Assembly: GCF_014212055.1 (NCBI RefSeq)
Contig: NZ_JACJVO010000009.1
Span: 248,001-312,000, forward strand
DNA from: Cohnella zeiphila
GTDB taxonomy: Bacteria; Bacillota; Bacilli; Paenibacillales; Paenibacillaceae
Length of the DNA stretch: 64,000 nucleotides
Direction of reading: 5' to 3'
Both the position numbers and the translations under genes were made by a program. Below are positions 45,111 to 53,952 of the stretch, one piece after another. The notes beneath the pieces were generated by a model. It was not told the origin of the DNA and made no database searches. It worked only from the letters and a program-made list of their open reading frames with translations. Each line of letters begins with the position of its first letter. The stretch's first letter is position 1.

Positions 45111-45959
45111 TTAAGTCCCTTCCGTCTCCTCCGCCAGCATCCAGTCGCGATGCTTGCGGCGGTATTCCTGCGGCGTCATGCCGGAGCACTTCCTGAACAG
45201 ACGGGCGAAGTAATTCGGATCCTCGTATCCGAGCGAATAGGCGATCTCCGCTATGCGATCGTCCGAACCGGCAAGCCGGCGCATCGCGAGCGACACTTTG
45301 AGCCGAAGCGCATATTGCAGCGGCGTCATCCCCGTCTCGCGGAGGAACAGCTTGCGCAGGTGCGATTCGCTCACGCCCGCCGCTTCGGCGAGCTCGGCCG
45401 AAGCGGGGAACGCGTCCGGCCGGCCGGCCATCCGCGCGATCGCTTCCCGCACGCGGGCATCGATGCCGCCCGTCTCCGGCATCGCCTCGCGCTTCGCCGC
45501 CATGCCCGCGGCCATCAGGCCGAGCAGACGCAGCAGCCCGGCCTGCAGCAGGAACGGCTTGGCGGCGGAGGGCGCCGCGGCTTCGTCGGCCAGCAGGCCG
45601 TGCAGCACGGCCGCAAGCTCCGCGCGGTCGCCTTCATAGCGCACAGGGAACCGCAGCGACACCGGCCAGCGTCCGGCGAACGCGGCTTCGAAGTTCAGGC
45701 TGACGATGCTCAGCGAAGCCGTTCTCGCGCGGCATGTCAGCTTCGTTCCCGGCGCGAGGAACAACACGTCGCTATCCGCGGCGTCGATCGGCGCGAAGCC
45801 CTCCGTCTCCAGCCGGATCGCGCCGTCGTCGATAAGCCAGATGACGGCGTTGTCCAGCTCCCGGCCGTCGATGCGCCAGGTATGGGGCAAGTCGTATCGG
45901 CGGATATGCAGATAGCGAAGCTGCATTGCTTCGGTGATGCGCCCGGCTAACGGGAACAT
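45111..45959 (-). CDS. AraC family transcriptional regulator
   Basis: A 282-residue one-component regulator with an N-terminal cupin-type domain (HTWRIDGRELDNAVIWLIDDG, VLFLAPGTKLTC) and a C-terminal double HTH (LAEAAGVSESHLRKLFLRETG, LGYEDPNYFARLFRKCSG). GGGGAGG lies about 8 bases before the ATG. It is the second gene after the dioxygenase at 45978 (18-base gap), so the pair is an operon, and it may regulate that operon or the dgoD unit facing it. Confidence 0.92.
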   Translation of the reverse strand: MFPLAGRITEAMQLRYLHIRRYDLPHTWRIDGRELDNAVIWLIDDGAIRLETEGFAPIDAADSDVLFLAPGTKLTCRARTASLSIVSLNFEAAFAGRWPVSLRFPVRYEGDRAELAAVLHGLLADEAAAPSAAKPFLLQAGLLRLLGLMAAGMAAKREAMPETGGIDARVREAIARMAGRPDAFPASAELAEAAGVSESHLRKLFLRETGMTPLQYALRLKVSLAMRRLAGSDDRIAEIAYSLGYEDPNYFARLFRKCSGMTPQEYRRKHRDWMLAEETEGT

Positions 45960-45977
45960 GGCGCCGCCTCCCCATGC

Positions 45978-46742
45978 TTATTCCGACGGAATCGTACCGA
46001 CGATGCCGTCGTTGCGGCGGAACGAATCGACGCCGCGAACGAGGAACGTGCGAAGTCGGCTCGTGTCGCCGCCCCATTCGTCCATCCGGAACTTGACCTC
46101 GGGAGTCGTGAAGCGCAGCGAGAACGCCACGCGCGGAATGGCCGACGCGTTGGCCTTGGACCCGTGGAACGTCGCTTCGTTGAAGTACACGACCTGGCCC
46201 GGCGTCATCTCCATCGCGACCGCCTTCGATTCGTCGATGTCGCTCTCGTCGATCCCTTCTCCGAAAGCGCTGCTGTCGTCGCCCAGCTTGACGTGGTCGG
46301 CCCGGCCGAGGTGCGTGCCCGGGATGAGCCGGAGGCAGCCGTTCTCGGCCAGCGAGAACCCGAGCGTCACCCACGCGGTCACGGTGACGGCCGGCTCCAT
46401 CGGCCAGTAGTGAATGTCCTGGTGCCACGGAATGAACTTCGGATTGCCGGGTTCCTTGTACCAGAAATGCATCGCCCACAGCACCACGTTATCGCCGATG
46501 ATCTCCGTAATCGGTTCGACAATCGCCGGGTGGGTGGCCAAGTCGTACGCCCAGCGATGGCGTTGGTGCCAAGCGGACAGGTTGGCCCCGGTCGGTCCCG
46601 GCTCGTAGGGAGACATGCCCAGCGTCTCGAAGAACAGCCGGTTGTACTTATCCGCCTCGGCAAGCGACAATCCTTGAACGGGACCGCTGTACCCGTCCTT
46701 CCGGAACTGCTCGATCGAGAACGGGACGCCTTGCTTGATCAT
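45978..46742 (-). CDS. Phytanoyl-CoA dioxygenase (PhyH) family protein
   Basis: A 254-residue non-haem Fe(II)/2-oxoglutarate dioxygenase. The facial triad is visible: H107 and D109 in IPWHQDIHYW, and H193 in ATFHGSKANAS, with an Arg in the RVAFSLRF strand for 2-oxoglutarate binding. ATG 46742 is used because AAGGAGG lies 9 bases before it; the longer frame adds ten unconserved residues. Bacterial members hydroxylate diverse small molecules, including osmolytes and natural products. Its link to sugar utilisation is not obvious. Confidence 0.88.
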   Translation of the reverse strand: MIKQGVPFSIEQFRKDGYSGPVQGLSLAEADKYNRLFFETLGMSPYEPGPTGANLSAWHQRHRWAYDLATHPAIVEPITEIIGDNVVLWAMHFWYKEPGNPKFIPWHQDIHYWPMEPAVTVTAWVTLGFSLAENGCLRLIPGTHLGRADHVKLGDDSSAFGEGIDESDIDESKAVAMEMTPGQVVYFNEATFHGSKANASAIPRVAFSLRFTTPEVKFRMDEWGGDTSRLRTFLVRGVDSFRRNDGIVGTIPSE

Positions 46743-46793
46743 GATCAGCCGCCTCCTTATCGTCATGCGCATCCAAATGATCTTGCTGCCCCT

Positions 46794-46822
46794 ATCATAG
46801 AACGCCGTCCACCCTTATTCCA
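46794..46822 (-). promoter_or_regulatory. Candidate promoter of the dioxygenase-AraC operon
   Basis: On the minus strand: TGGAAT as -35, a 17-bp spacer and TATGAT as -10, about 50 bases upstream of the start codon. The -35 is only a partial match. Confidence 0.4.
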
Positions 46823-46875
46823 TACGGCGATTCAACTTTCGCTAGCACAAAACGGGCACGCCGGCCGCATCCGTC

Positions 46876-47757
46876 TTATCCCTTCAGTCCCGTGTTGGCG
46901 ATTCCTTCGACAAACCAGCGCTGTCCGACGATCACGACGATCAACAGCGGGATGAAGCTGGACACCGATGCGGCCATCGACAGCACGTAGTTCGTCCCCA
47001 TTTCTTCCACGTAGGTGGTCAAGCCCAGCGGGATCGTGAACAGATGCCGATCGCGCAGGAAGATCAGCGGCCCTTCGTATTCGTTCCAATGCCAATTGAA
47101 CGTGATGATCATCAGCGTCACCAGAGCCGGCTTGGTCAGCGGCAGCGCGATCTGCCAGAACATGCGCCAGAAGCCGGCTCCGTCGACGCGCGCCGCCTCC
47201 AGCAGCTCGCCCGGAAGCGTACTGAAAAATTGCCGCAGCAGGAACGTGCCGAATACGGTGAACATTCCAGGCAGAATGAGCGACCAGTGGGTGTTGATCA
47301 GACGCATATGGTCGAACAGAATGAACCGCGGCAGCAGCAGCACCTGCGACGGGATCATCATGGTCGACAGGTAGAGAAGGAACAGCGCCTCGCGTCCCTT
47401 GAACCGCAGCTTGGCGAAGGCGAATCCGGCCATCGCGCTGGTCAGAAGATTGCCGGCGACGGTGATGCCCGTAATTTTGATCGAGTTCAGATAGTAAATG
47501 GAGAAGGCGTTCGGCCCGGTCCACACTTTTCTGTAATTTTCCCAGTGCCAGTTTTGCGGAATCCATTCGATCGGATACCGGAACACTTCGGCGTTGATCT
47601 TGAACGAGGTCGAGAGCATCCAGAGGAACGGAAGAATCATCAGCACCGCGAAAGCCGCCAGAACGACGGTGACGATCGCCTTGCCCGCCGCGCGCAAACC
47701 GGGAGATCTCCGGGCCGACGCCCTCCGGGACGTTGCCGCTTCGTTAATCGTATGCAT
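46876..47757 (-). CDS. ABC sugar importer permease, MalG/UgpE type
   Basis: A 293-residue CUT1 permease with the EAA loop EAARVDGAGFWRMFWQIALPL and six predicted membrane segments, the first at about residues 28-50. GGGAGGC lies upstream of ATG 47757; the 596-residue frame reaching 48666 is an artefact that runs through the neighbouring gene. It forms the channel with 47775 and receives substrate from lipoprotein 48873. This importer is of a different subtype from the two LplB/YtcP systems earlier in the window. Confidence 0.92.
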   Translation of the reverse strand: MHTINEAATSRRASARRSPGLRAAGKAIVTVVLAAFAVLMILPFLWMLSTSFKINAEVFRYPIEWIPQNWHWENYRKVWTGPNAFSIYYLNSIKITGITVAGNLLTSAMAGFAFAKLRFKGREALFLLYLSTMMIPSQVLLLPRFILFDHMRLINTHWSLILPGMFTVFGTFLLRQFFSTLPGELLEAARVDGAGFWRMFWQIALPLTKPALVTLMIITFNWHWNEYEGPLIFLRDRHLFTIPLGLTTYVEEMGTNYVLSMAASVSSFIPLLIVVIVGQRWFVEGIANTGLKG

Positions 47758-47774
47758 GGTAGGTCGCCTCCCGC

Positions 47775-48674
47775 CTAAAAATGATTTTGCCAACGCTTCT
47801 GTCCTTGCCATTGAACGATCGTGACCACGAAAATAATCGCGAACAGAACCCAGGACATGGCCGCCGCATAGCCCATCTTGTAGAAGCGGAAGGCTTCCAG
47901 GTAAATATGGTAGGACAGCACCATCGTCGAATCGATCGGACCGCCTTGCGTCATGATGGCTACGGGGGCGAATACCTGGAACGACCAGATCAGCTGGGTC
48001 ACGAGGATGAGGAACGTCGTGGGCGTCAGCATCGGCACCGTCACCTGGAGCAATTGACGCGGCTTGGAAGCCCCGTCGATGTCGGCGGCTTCGTACAAGT
48101 CTTTGGAGATCCCCTGAAGGCCGGCCAAATAAATGATCATCGTGTACCCGATCGTCATCCATACGGACATGATGATGATCGCATACAGCGCGGAATGCGG
48201 ACTCGAGAGCCAGCCGGGCGGATGATCGATTCCGACGCTTCTCAGGAAGGCGTTGATCGGTCCGGAGCCCGAGTTGTACATCACGCTCCAGATGACCGAC
48301 ACGGCAGCCAAACTGCTCATATAGGGGAGGAAAATCATCGTTCGCAGCGCATTGCGCATGTATACGTATTTGTTCAGCGCGACGGCCAGCAGCAGGCCGA
48401 CGATCATGGAGCCCGGCACGCTGATGACGGTGAAGACGAGGTTGTTCTGCAGCGATTCGACGAATTTGGGGTCGCTGCCGAGCGCTCGGAAGTTGTCGAG
48501 GCCGACCCAGCGGATGCCGTCGAATCCTTTCAGATACTCCCAATCGACGAATACCAGGTATAAGCTGAACAGAATGGGAGCCAGCACGAAGACCAGATAG
48601 CCCGCAAAATTGGGCAAAATGAACAGATAGCCGGCCGCCTGCTCGCGCATTCTCGCATGGCGCCATTTTCTCAT
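47775..48674 (-). CDS. ABC sugar importer permease, MalF/UgpA type
   Basis: A 299-residue CUT1 permease starting MRKWRHARMREQAAGYLFILPN, with the EAA loop YEAADIDGASKPRQLLQVTVPML and the MalF-type motif GGPIDSTMVLSYHIYLEAF. AAGGAG lies 10 bases before ATG 48674; the longer frame to 48719 has no ribosome site. The gap to the partner permease is 17 bases. Confidence 0.92.
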   Translation of the reverse strand: MRKWRHARMREQAAGYLFILPNFAGYLVFVLAPILFSLYLVFVDWEYLKGFDGIRWVGLDNFRALGSDPKFVESLQNNLVFTVISVPGSMIVGLLLAVALNKYVYMRNALRTMIFLPYMSSLAAVSVIWSVMYNSGSGPINAFLRSVGIDHPPGWLSSPHSALYAIIIMSVWMTIGYTMIIYLAGLQGISKDLYEAADIDGASKPRQLLQVTVPMLTPTTFLILVTQLIWSFQVFAPVAIMTQGGPIDSTMVLSYHIYLEAFRFYKMGYAAAMSWVLFAIIFVVTIVQWQGQKRWQNHF

Positions 48675-48817
48675 AGGCTCAGTCTCCTTCGAGGCGATTT
48701 CTCTTACTAACTGTAGCAAGCGCCCCCCGTTCGGCTGAATGGATGCAGGTTGACGGTTTCTGGACGATTGTTGGCGAAGCGGCGGATCCGGCAGGGGGAG
48801 GGGCGGGCATGGGCGCG

Positions 48818-48853
48818 AAAAAAACTCCGGCTCCGCAAGAGGCGGAGCCGGAG
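48818..48853 (-). terminator. Terminator-like hairpin between binding-protein and permease genes
   Basis: A perfect 12-bp stem (CTCCGGCTCCGC at 48825, GCGGAGCCGGAG at 48842) with a T-run on the minus strand. It follows the lipoprotein gene inside the operon, so it probably acts as an attenuator that lowers permease transcription relative to the binding protein. Confidence 0.8.
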
Positions 48854-48872
48854 GCAGATGCGAGCTTACGGC

Positions 48873-50243
48873 TTATTTTTTGGCGCTGTCGATCGTCTCG
48901 TCGCCGCGCTTCTTCAGCGCCGCCATCGTCTGATCGATCGTCTGGGCGCCGAGCAGGTATTTCTCCATTTCTTCCGTATAAACCTGCCGCAGTTCCGTCG
49001 GAGCCGGCACGTTGTAGGAGGTCGGGTACGTCCAGTCGCCGGATAGAGCGGCTTCCAGCGACGTCCGGTCGATCAGGTTGCCGGCGTCGCCGATCAGCAG
49101 CTTGGCGATCTCCGCCTGGTCGGCATGCTTGTTCGTCGGAATCCGTCCGCCCGGGACCATCGCCATATCGCCTTCCTTCAGGTACCAATCGATGAACTGC
49201 ATGGCCGCTTCCTTGTTGGGGCTGTTCTTGTTGATCGACATATAATCGCCCATGCCGCCGCCGTTGTTGACGTTCCCGCCTTCCTTATACTGCGGAACCG
49301 GCGCGAAGACGACCTGGAAGTCGTGCGGATAGTTCTGAACGTCCTTGATGTAGCGAATCAGGAAGATGGCGGACACGACCGTCGCCGCTTTGCCCGTCAG
49401 CAGGGCGTCCTGGTACGTCAGCTTGTTCGCGACCGCCTCCGCCCGCGGAGTCATGGCGCCGGAGCTCTCCAGATCTTTCTGCAATTCGAGGCCGGCCTTG
49501 AGCGCGGGACTGTCGAAGTTGGACGTGCCGTCGTCCTTGACGAAGGAGTCGATCGGCTTATCGGAGGTCAGCATCATATCGCCGAAGCTTCCCAACGCCG
49601 GATCCTGCGCCGTTCCCTTCAAGTCGCCTTTCGTCAGCTTCTTGGCCATAGCGGCGAATTGATCCCACGTCCACGATGTCGGCAGCGTCTCGCCGGCGGC
49701 ATCAAGCGCGCTCTTGTTGATCAGCGTCACGCCGACGTTCTTGTTGGCGGGCAGATAATAGTAATGGCCGTCCGCGAATTTCTTTACGTTCTCGGCGCCG
49801 ATGATGTCGTCCACGTCGAAGCCGGATTGGGCGATCAAGTCGTCGAGCGGCGTCGCCATGCCGGCATCCACCCGCTTGGTAATCCGCTCGTCGCCGTAGG
49901 ACATGAAGATATCGGGAGCGTCCTGGTTCGAGAGCAGCGCCGTATCCAGCTTCAGGTTGCCCGAATCGTCGTTGACGTAGCGCGTGTACTCCACTTTGAT
50001 GTCGGGATGCGCTTGGTTCCACGCGTCCACCGCATCCTGAGGGCCGCTCTCCGGCGGCACGCCGCCCCAGAACTTCAGCGTCACCGCCTTGCCCGAGCCT
50101 TGCGACGACGAAGCCGACGAGGCCGCCGGGTCCGATGAGCCCGAGGAGGCGGAATTCGAATTGCCGTTCGAACCTCCGCACCCGCTCAGCGCCATAGATA
50201 AAGCCAGGACGGCCCCGATCGACGTTGCCATTGTTCTTTTCAT
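48873..50243 (-). CDS. Extracellular sugar-binding lipoprotein, UgpB/MalE type
   Basis: A 456-residue lipoprotein with lipobox ALSGC (Cys at about residue 22) and a Ser/Ala-rich linker, followed by a family 1 solute-binding domain (VTLKFWGGVPPESGPQDAVDAWNQ). It is shorter than the LplA-type proteins elsewhere in the window. GAAGGGGATG lies before ATG 50243; the frame extends upstream to 50276 but without a ribosome site. It is the first gene of the third importer operon and lies 126 bases after the stop of the response regulator that probably controls it. Confidence 0.92.
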   Translation of the reverse strand: MKRTMATSIGAVLALSMALSGCGGSNGNSNSASSGSSDPAASSASSSQGSGKAVTLKFWGGVPPESGPQDAVDAWNQAHPDIKVEYTRYVNDDSGNLKLDTALLSNQDAPDIFMSYGDERITKRVDAGMATPLDDLIAQSGFDVDDIIGAENVKKFADGHYYYLPANKNVGVTLINKSALDAAGETLPTSWTWDQFAAMAKKLTKGDLKGTAQDPALGSFGDMMLTSDKPIDSFVKDDGTSNFDSPALKAGLELQKDLESSGAMTPRAEAVANKLTYQDALLTGKAATVVSAIFLIRYIKDVQNYPHDFQVVFAPVPQYKEGGNVNNGGGMGDYMSINKNSPNKEAAMQFIDWYLKEGDMAMVPGGRIPTNKHADQAEIAKLLIGDAGNLIDRTSLEAALSGDWTYPTSYNVPAPTELRQVYTEEMEKYLLGAQTIDQTMAALKKRGDETIDSAKK

Positions 50244-50368
50244 CCATTCATCCCCTTCAAGTCTCTTAAGGTGCAACCCTGCGCGAGCAGGATCAATCTC
50301 ATCTTAGGCGGAACCGAAGGGCGGCGGGAACGGCGCAGTCTTGACGAAATCTGCACGATTCTTTGTTC

Positions 50369-51973
50369 TTACGACTTCCCCAGGGCAAGCTTGCGGAACT
50401 CCGTCGGGTACATGCCTTCCAATTGTTTAAAGCTTCTGGAGAAATGATTCGGATCGGAGTAGCCGACCTGCTCGGACACTTCGTAAATTTTGATCTCCGG
50501 ATCCTTGAGCAAATCCCGCGCTTTCTTCATCCGCATCCGGGTGATCATGTCGGTGATCGTCTCGCCGGTCTCCTTCTTGAACAGGATGCTGAGATAATTT
50601 TCCGTAAAGCCGACTTCGGCGGCAAGCTCCGACACTTTGAGCGGCAGGTGGAGCCGATCCGCGATGAGCCGGACGACGGTCTGCACTTCGCTGCGCCACT
50701 TCTGCCGGTTGCGCTCGCGCTTGAAGGTCAGGAACAAGGGGATCCAGCCGACGAACCAGCCGTAAATCTCCGCAAGCTTCTCGGCCTGGAGAATCGCGTG
50801 GTGCGGATATCGCCCGTCATACAGCGGAACCGCGTAGATATCGGTTCCTTCCGCTTTGAGAGAACGGGAGAAGACGTCGGTCAGCCGAATCCACATCTGC
50901 CGCATCGCTGCGGGGCGAATGTGGCGCCGCTTCATGACGTCGTCCGTCCACTCGGCCACGAGTTCGCGAATGCCGGGCTCGTCGTAGGCCTCGATCAACC
51001 GTTCCATCCGCGTCTCGTCCCACGGTTCGGAAACGGCGTCGTCGTAATCCGGCACGTCGGCGCGGAGCGAGATTCGTTCGCCCGGCTTCGCGTAGAACAA
51101 ATGCTCGATCGCCACCCGCGCTTCCTCATAGGCTCCGTGCAGCAGATACAAGCTGTGTTGGGGACGGGATACGCCGAAGACGAGCGTCAATTGCAGGAAG
51201 GCGTGCGCCGCATGACGCATTTCGTCCAGCATGGAGAAGTCTGCGCTTTCGTACAGAATCGCGAACCGTCCGTCGTCCAACGTCGCTAATTCGCTTCGGC
51301 CGTACTTCTTCAGCAGTTCCGTCAGGACGTTGCCGACCGTGAACTGCAGCAGCCGTTCGCTCTGGAAGCGGTTGTCGGCCAGCAATCGATCGTACTGCTC
51401 GATCTGCGCCAGAATGACGTTCAGACCGGAAGGGAACGGAGGGACGTCGAACTCGTTCAACCATTCGTCCGTCTCTCTCTTCGTAGCGGGGGCCAGCAGC
51501 AGCTCGCGCAGCCGCTTCTCCCTGACCTCGCTGCCGTAGCGGTTCGCTTTGGAAGCGAGCTGCGTCGCCTCGCGCCGCTTCTCCCGTTCGTCGATCAGCT
51601 TGTCCCGTACGCTGCGCAGCTTGCGCATCAGCTCTTCCGGCTCGATCTCCAGCTTTACGATGTATTCCGCCGCGCCGAGCCGCAGAGCTTTCTGGACATA
51701 GGCAAAATCGCTGTGGTTGGACAGAATGAACGTCTTCGTATCCGGCCAGCGTTCATGAATGTGCTCCAGCAGCTCCAGTCCGTCCATATCGGGCATCCGG
51801 ATGTCGGTCAGCACGATGTCGCACGGTGTCCGCTCAAGGACTTCCAGCGCTTCGACGCCGCTCGCGACCTCGCCGACGATCTCGAACTCGTCGCCGCCCA
51901 TCGGAATGATCGTTTTGAGCCCGATGCGCACCAAGATTTCGTCATCCACGATCAGCAAGCGGAGCATCCTCAT
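50369..51973 (-). CDS. YesN-type response regulator
   Basis: A 534-residue regulator: receiver with D57 in LTDIRMPDMDG, a linker, and a C-terminal AraC HTH (LAAEVGFTENYLSILFKKETG, VGYSDPNHFSRSFKQLEG). The switch lysine lies in YIVKLE. The start ATG (51973) has GGAGGAAGGTGA before it and lies 32 bases inside the kinase gene; the second ATG six bases further is also possible. With kinase 51942 it probably activates the importer operon directly downstream. Confidence 0.93.
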   Translation of the reverse strand: MRMLRLLIVDDEILVRIGLKTIIPMGGDEFEIVGEVASGVEALEVLERTPCDIVLTDIRMPDMDGLELLEHIHERWPDTKTFILSNHSDFAYVQKALRLGAAEYIVKLEIEPEELMRKLRSVRDKLIDEREKRREATQLASKANRYGSEVREKRLRELLLAPATKRETDEWLNEFDVPPFPSGLNVILAQIEQYDRLLADNRFQSERLLQFTVGNVLTELLKKYGRSELATLDDGRFAILYESADFSMLDEMRHAAHAFLQLTLVFGVSRPQHSLYLLHGAYEEARVAIEHLFYAKPGERISLRADVPDYDDAVSEPWDETRMERLIEAYDEPGIRELVAEWTDDVMKRRHIRPAAMRQMWIRLTDVFSRSLKAEGTDIYAVPLYDGRYPHHAILQAEKLAEIYGWFVGWIPLFLTFKRERNRQKWRSEVQTVVRLIADRLHLPLKVSELAAEVGFTENYLSILFKKETGETITDMITRMRMKKARDLLKDPEIKIYEVSEQVGYSDPNHFSRSFKQLEGMYPTEFRKLALGKS

Positions 51974-53726
51974 TCACCTTCCTCCGATAGGGTAACGTTA
52001 CGGTGACCAGCACCCCGCCGCCCGGTTCGCTTCGGATCGCCGCGCCGCTGCCCGGGCCGAATTCCAGCCGAATCCGGTCGACGACGTTGCGAATGCCGAT
52101 GCCGCTGAATTTCGCGTGCGGCTCGTCCGTCCGCGACTCCACGTCGCGAATTTTCTCGCTGTCCATGCCGACGCCGTTGTCCTGAATCTCCAGCCGCAGC
52201 ATCGATTTGCCGTTGATCCGGGCGCGGATCGAGATATGCAGCGGGAACCGGTTGCCGTGGATGATGCTGTTCTCGACGATCGGCTGCAGCGTGAACTTGA
52301 CGATCTCCGCGTCCAGAAGCTCCTCCGGAATATCGGTCGTTACGGCAATATCGTCATGATAGCGGATCTTCTGCAGCGCCAAGTAGACTTGCAAATATTC
52401 GAGCTCGTCGCGCAGAGGCACGATTTCCTCCTGCTGGCGCATCGTGTAGTTCAGCAGCTTGCCCAGCTTGGTGACCATCTCGCTGATATGCTCCGCGCCG
52501 GACAGAATCGCCATCCACTTGATCGAGTTCATCGTATTCAGCAGAAAATGGGGGTTGATCTGCGCCTGCAGCGCTTGAAACTGCGCCTTCTGCTTGCGCT
52601 GCTGTTCCGCCGACAGGTGCGCCACCAGCTCCTGCAGCCGCTTGGTCATCTTGTTGAAGTTGCGGCCGAGCATCGCCATCTCGTCGCGGCCGCTGACGGC
52701 CACTTCCGTCTGCAGCTCGCCTTTTCCGACGAGATTCATCGATTTGACCAGCCGCTTGATCGGCCTCGTGAACTGGAAGGTCAGTCCGACGAAGGCGATA
52801 GCGAAGAGCGAGAACCAGAGCAGCACGAACAGCGTCGACTTGTTGCGCTCCTGGTTCAGCCGGGAAGCGAACTCGCGTTGATTGACGAGCTGCACGAGCG
52901 ACCAGCCGGTGACGGGGAGGGAGGCGGAATTGACCATATATTCTTCCTTTCCGATCTTCGCGTGCCCGATTCCGTCGCCGTCTACCCGCAGGTTCGCCAG
53001 CGCCGAAGCGGCGTCCGGCAGCATGTCGGTGTCGCCGAGCAGAGGACGGTCGTGATCCATGAGCACCAGATGCGTGCCTCCCCTTGCCTGCTGCTCCAAC
53101 TCGGCGTCGGAATAGAAGAAGGAGCCGATCGGGACGCCGATCCACATCGTACCGTCGCCGTTCTGACGATAGGCGTTCAGAAGGCGGGTCATGACGAGCA
53201 AAGGTTCGTTCGGCGCGTCGGGGCTCGGGATCGGAACCATCCAGTTGGGCGAGCCTTGCAGTTGAATCGTCCGGGCGAACCACGGCTCCTCCCGCAAGGC
53301 GGCGTAGTCGGTTTTGGCCGTGTGCGCCCAGGTCGAGTGCATGTACCCGCGAAAATCGTACAGCGCTACATAAGCGTTGCCTCCGGGCAGAATTTGGCCG
53401 ATGTTGCTCAGCTTGTTCAGAAGAAGCGTGTAGTTGTAGTAGGAAGAGTAATCTTTCGTCCAATCGGCGGAATCGCGCAAAAATTTGGAGATCTCCATAT
53501 CGTTCAAAATCCAGTTCGACGCTTTCAGAACGCTTGAGAACAATTCGTTCATCGAAGCCGCTTTGCGTTCGACGGCGGTTTGGTTGGATTGGTACAGCTG
53601 CGACTCCAGAATTCCTTGGGTGGACGAGTAGAAACGGTACAGGATGAAGAGCACCGGCACGATAATGAGCAGAACGAGCGACACGATGATCTTGCCGCGG
53701 AGAGAGAAGAACCATCGGACCGGCAT
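51942..53726 (-). CDS. YesM-type sensor histidine kinase
   Basis: A 594-residue membrane kinase: transmembrane segment 1 (IIVSLVLLIIVPVLFILYRFY), extracellular sensor to about 290, transmembrane segment 2 (TLFVLLWFSLFAIAFVGLTF), HAMP, and His_kinase motif ALQAQINPHFLLNTMN (H393). ATPase boxes are normal (PIVENSIIHG, IQDNGVGM, GIGIRNVVDRI). The gene overlaps the regulator gene by 32 bases. It is divergent from the FAD oxidoreductase gene, with a 226-base AT-rich intergenic region. Confidence 0.94.
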   Translation of the reverse strand: MPVRWFFSLRGKIIVSLVLLIIVPVLFILYRFYSSTQGILESQLYQSNQTAVERKAASMNELFSSVLKASNWILNDMEISKFLRDSADWTKDYSSYYNYTLLLNKLSNIGQILPGGNAYVALYDFRGYMHSTWAHTAKTDYAALREEPWFARTIQLQGSPNWMVPIPSPDAPNEPLLVMTRLLNAYRQNGDGTMWIGVPIGSFFYSDAELEQQARGGTHLVLMDHDRPLLGDTDMLPDAASALANLRVDGDGIGHAKIGKEEYMVNSASLPVTGWSLVQLVNQREFASRLNQERNKSTLFVLLWFSLFAIAFVGLTFQFTRPIKRLVKSMNLVGKGELQTEVAVSGRDEMAMLGRNFNKMTKRLQELVAHLSAEQQRKQKAQFQALQAQINPHFLLNTMNSIKWMAILSGAEHISEMVTKLGKLLNYTMRQQEEIVPLRDELEYLQVYLALQKIRYHDDIAVTTDIPEELLDAEIVKFTLQPIVENSIIHGNRFPLHISIRARINGKSMLRLEIQDNGVGMDSEKIRDVESRTDEPHAKFSGIGIRNVVDRIRLEFGPGSGAAIRSEPGGGVLVTVTLPYRRKVNEDAPLADRG

Positions 53727-53833
53727 TGGACAGCCCCCTTGGGAACGAGTGGCAACAAGACGACAGCGGGGAGCGGGACGACATTCAATCCCATGGTAGA
53801 CGATTTTAAATGCGTTGTCTATCCGGGACGCCC

Positions 53834-53860
53834 TTCAATCATATTGAAATTAAGTATAAT
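53834..53860 (+). promoter_or_regulatory. Palindromic operator-like site and -10 of the FAD oxidoreductase gene
   Basis: A perfect inverted repeat TTCAAT-CAT-ATTGAA (53834-53848) runs into GAAATTAAG and then TATAAT (53855-53860). Similar TTCMAA..GAAATTAAG sequences lie in the FGE/ChrA intergenic region at 57318 and 57401. The location across the core promoter suggests a repressor site. Confidence 0.5.
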
Positions 53861-53906
53861 CATGTCGAAATTAGGTGCATTCTATTTGGAGTTGAGGTGG
53901 ATTAAG

Positions 53907-53930
53907 ATGAAAACAAGGATAAATTTATAG
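53907..53930 (+). CDS. Possible leader peptide of 7 residues
   Basis: ATG at 53907 encodes MKTRINL and then stops. GAGGTGG lies 7 bases upstream, a better ribosome site than that of many genes here. It ends 22 bases before the start of the FAD oxidoreductase, so it could be a translated leader or coupling ORF. It may also be chance in an AT-rich stretch. Confidence 0.3.
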   Translation: MKTRINL

Positions 53931-53952
53931 CTCCAGAGGAGTGGTTGGTCAA

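Noticed and set aside
46876..48666. 596-residue frame that would fuse two permeases
   Set aside because: Only the last 293 residues are permease-like. The upstream part is an out-of-frame reading of gene 47775, and a proper ATG with ribosome site exists at 47757.
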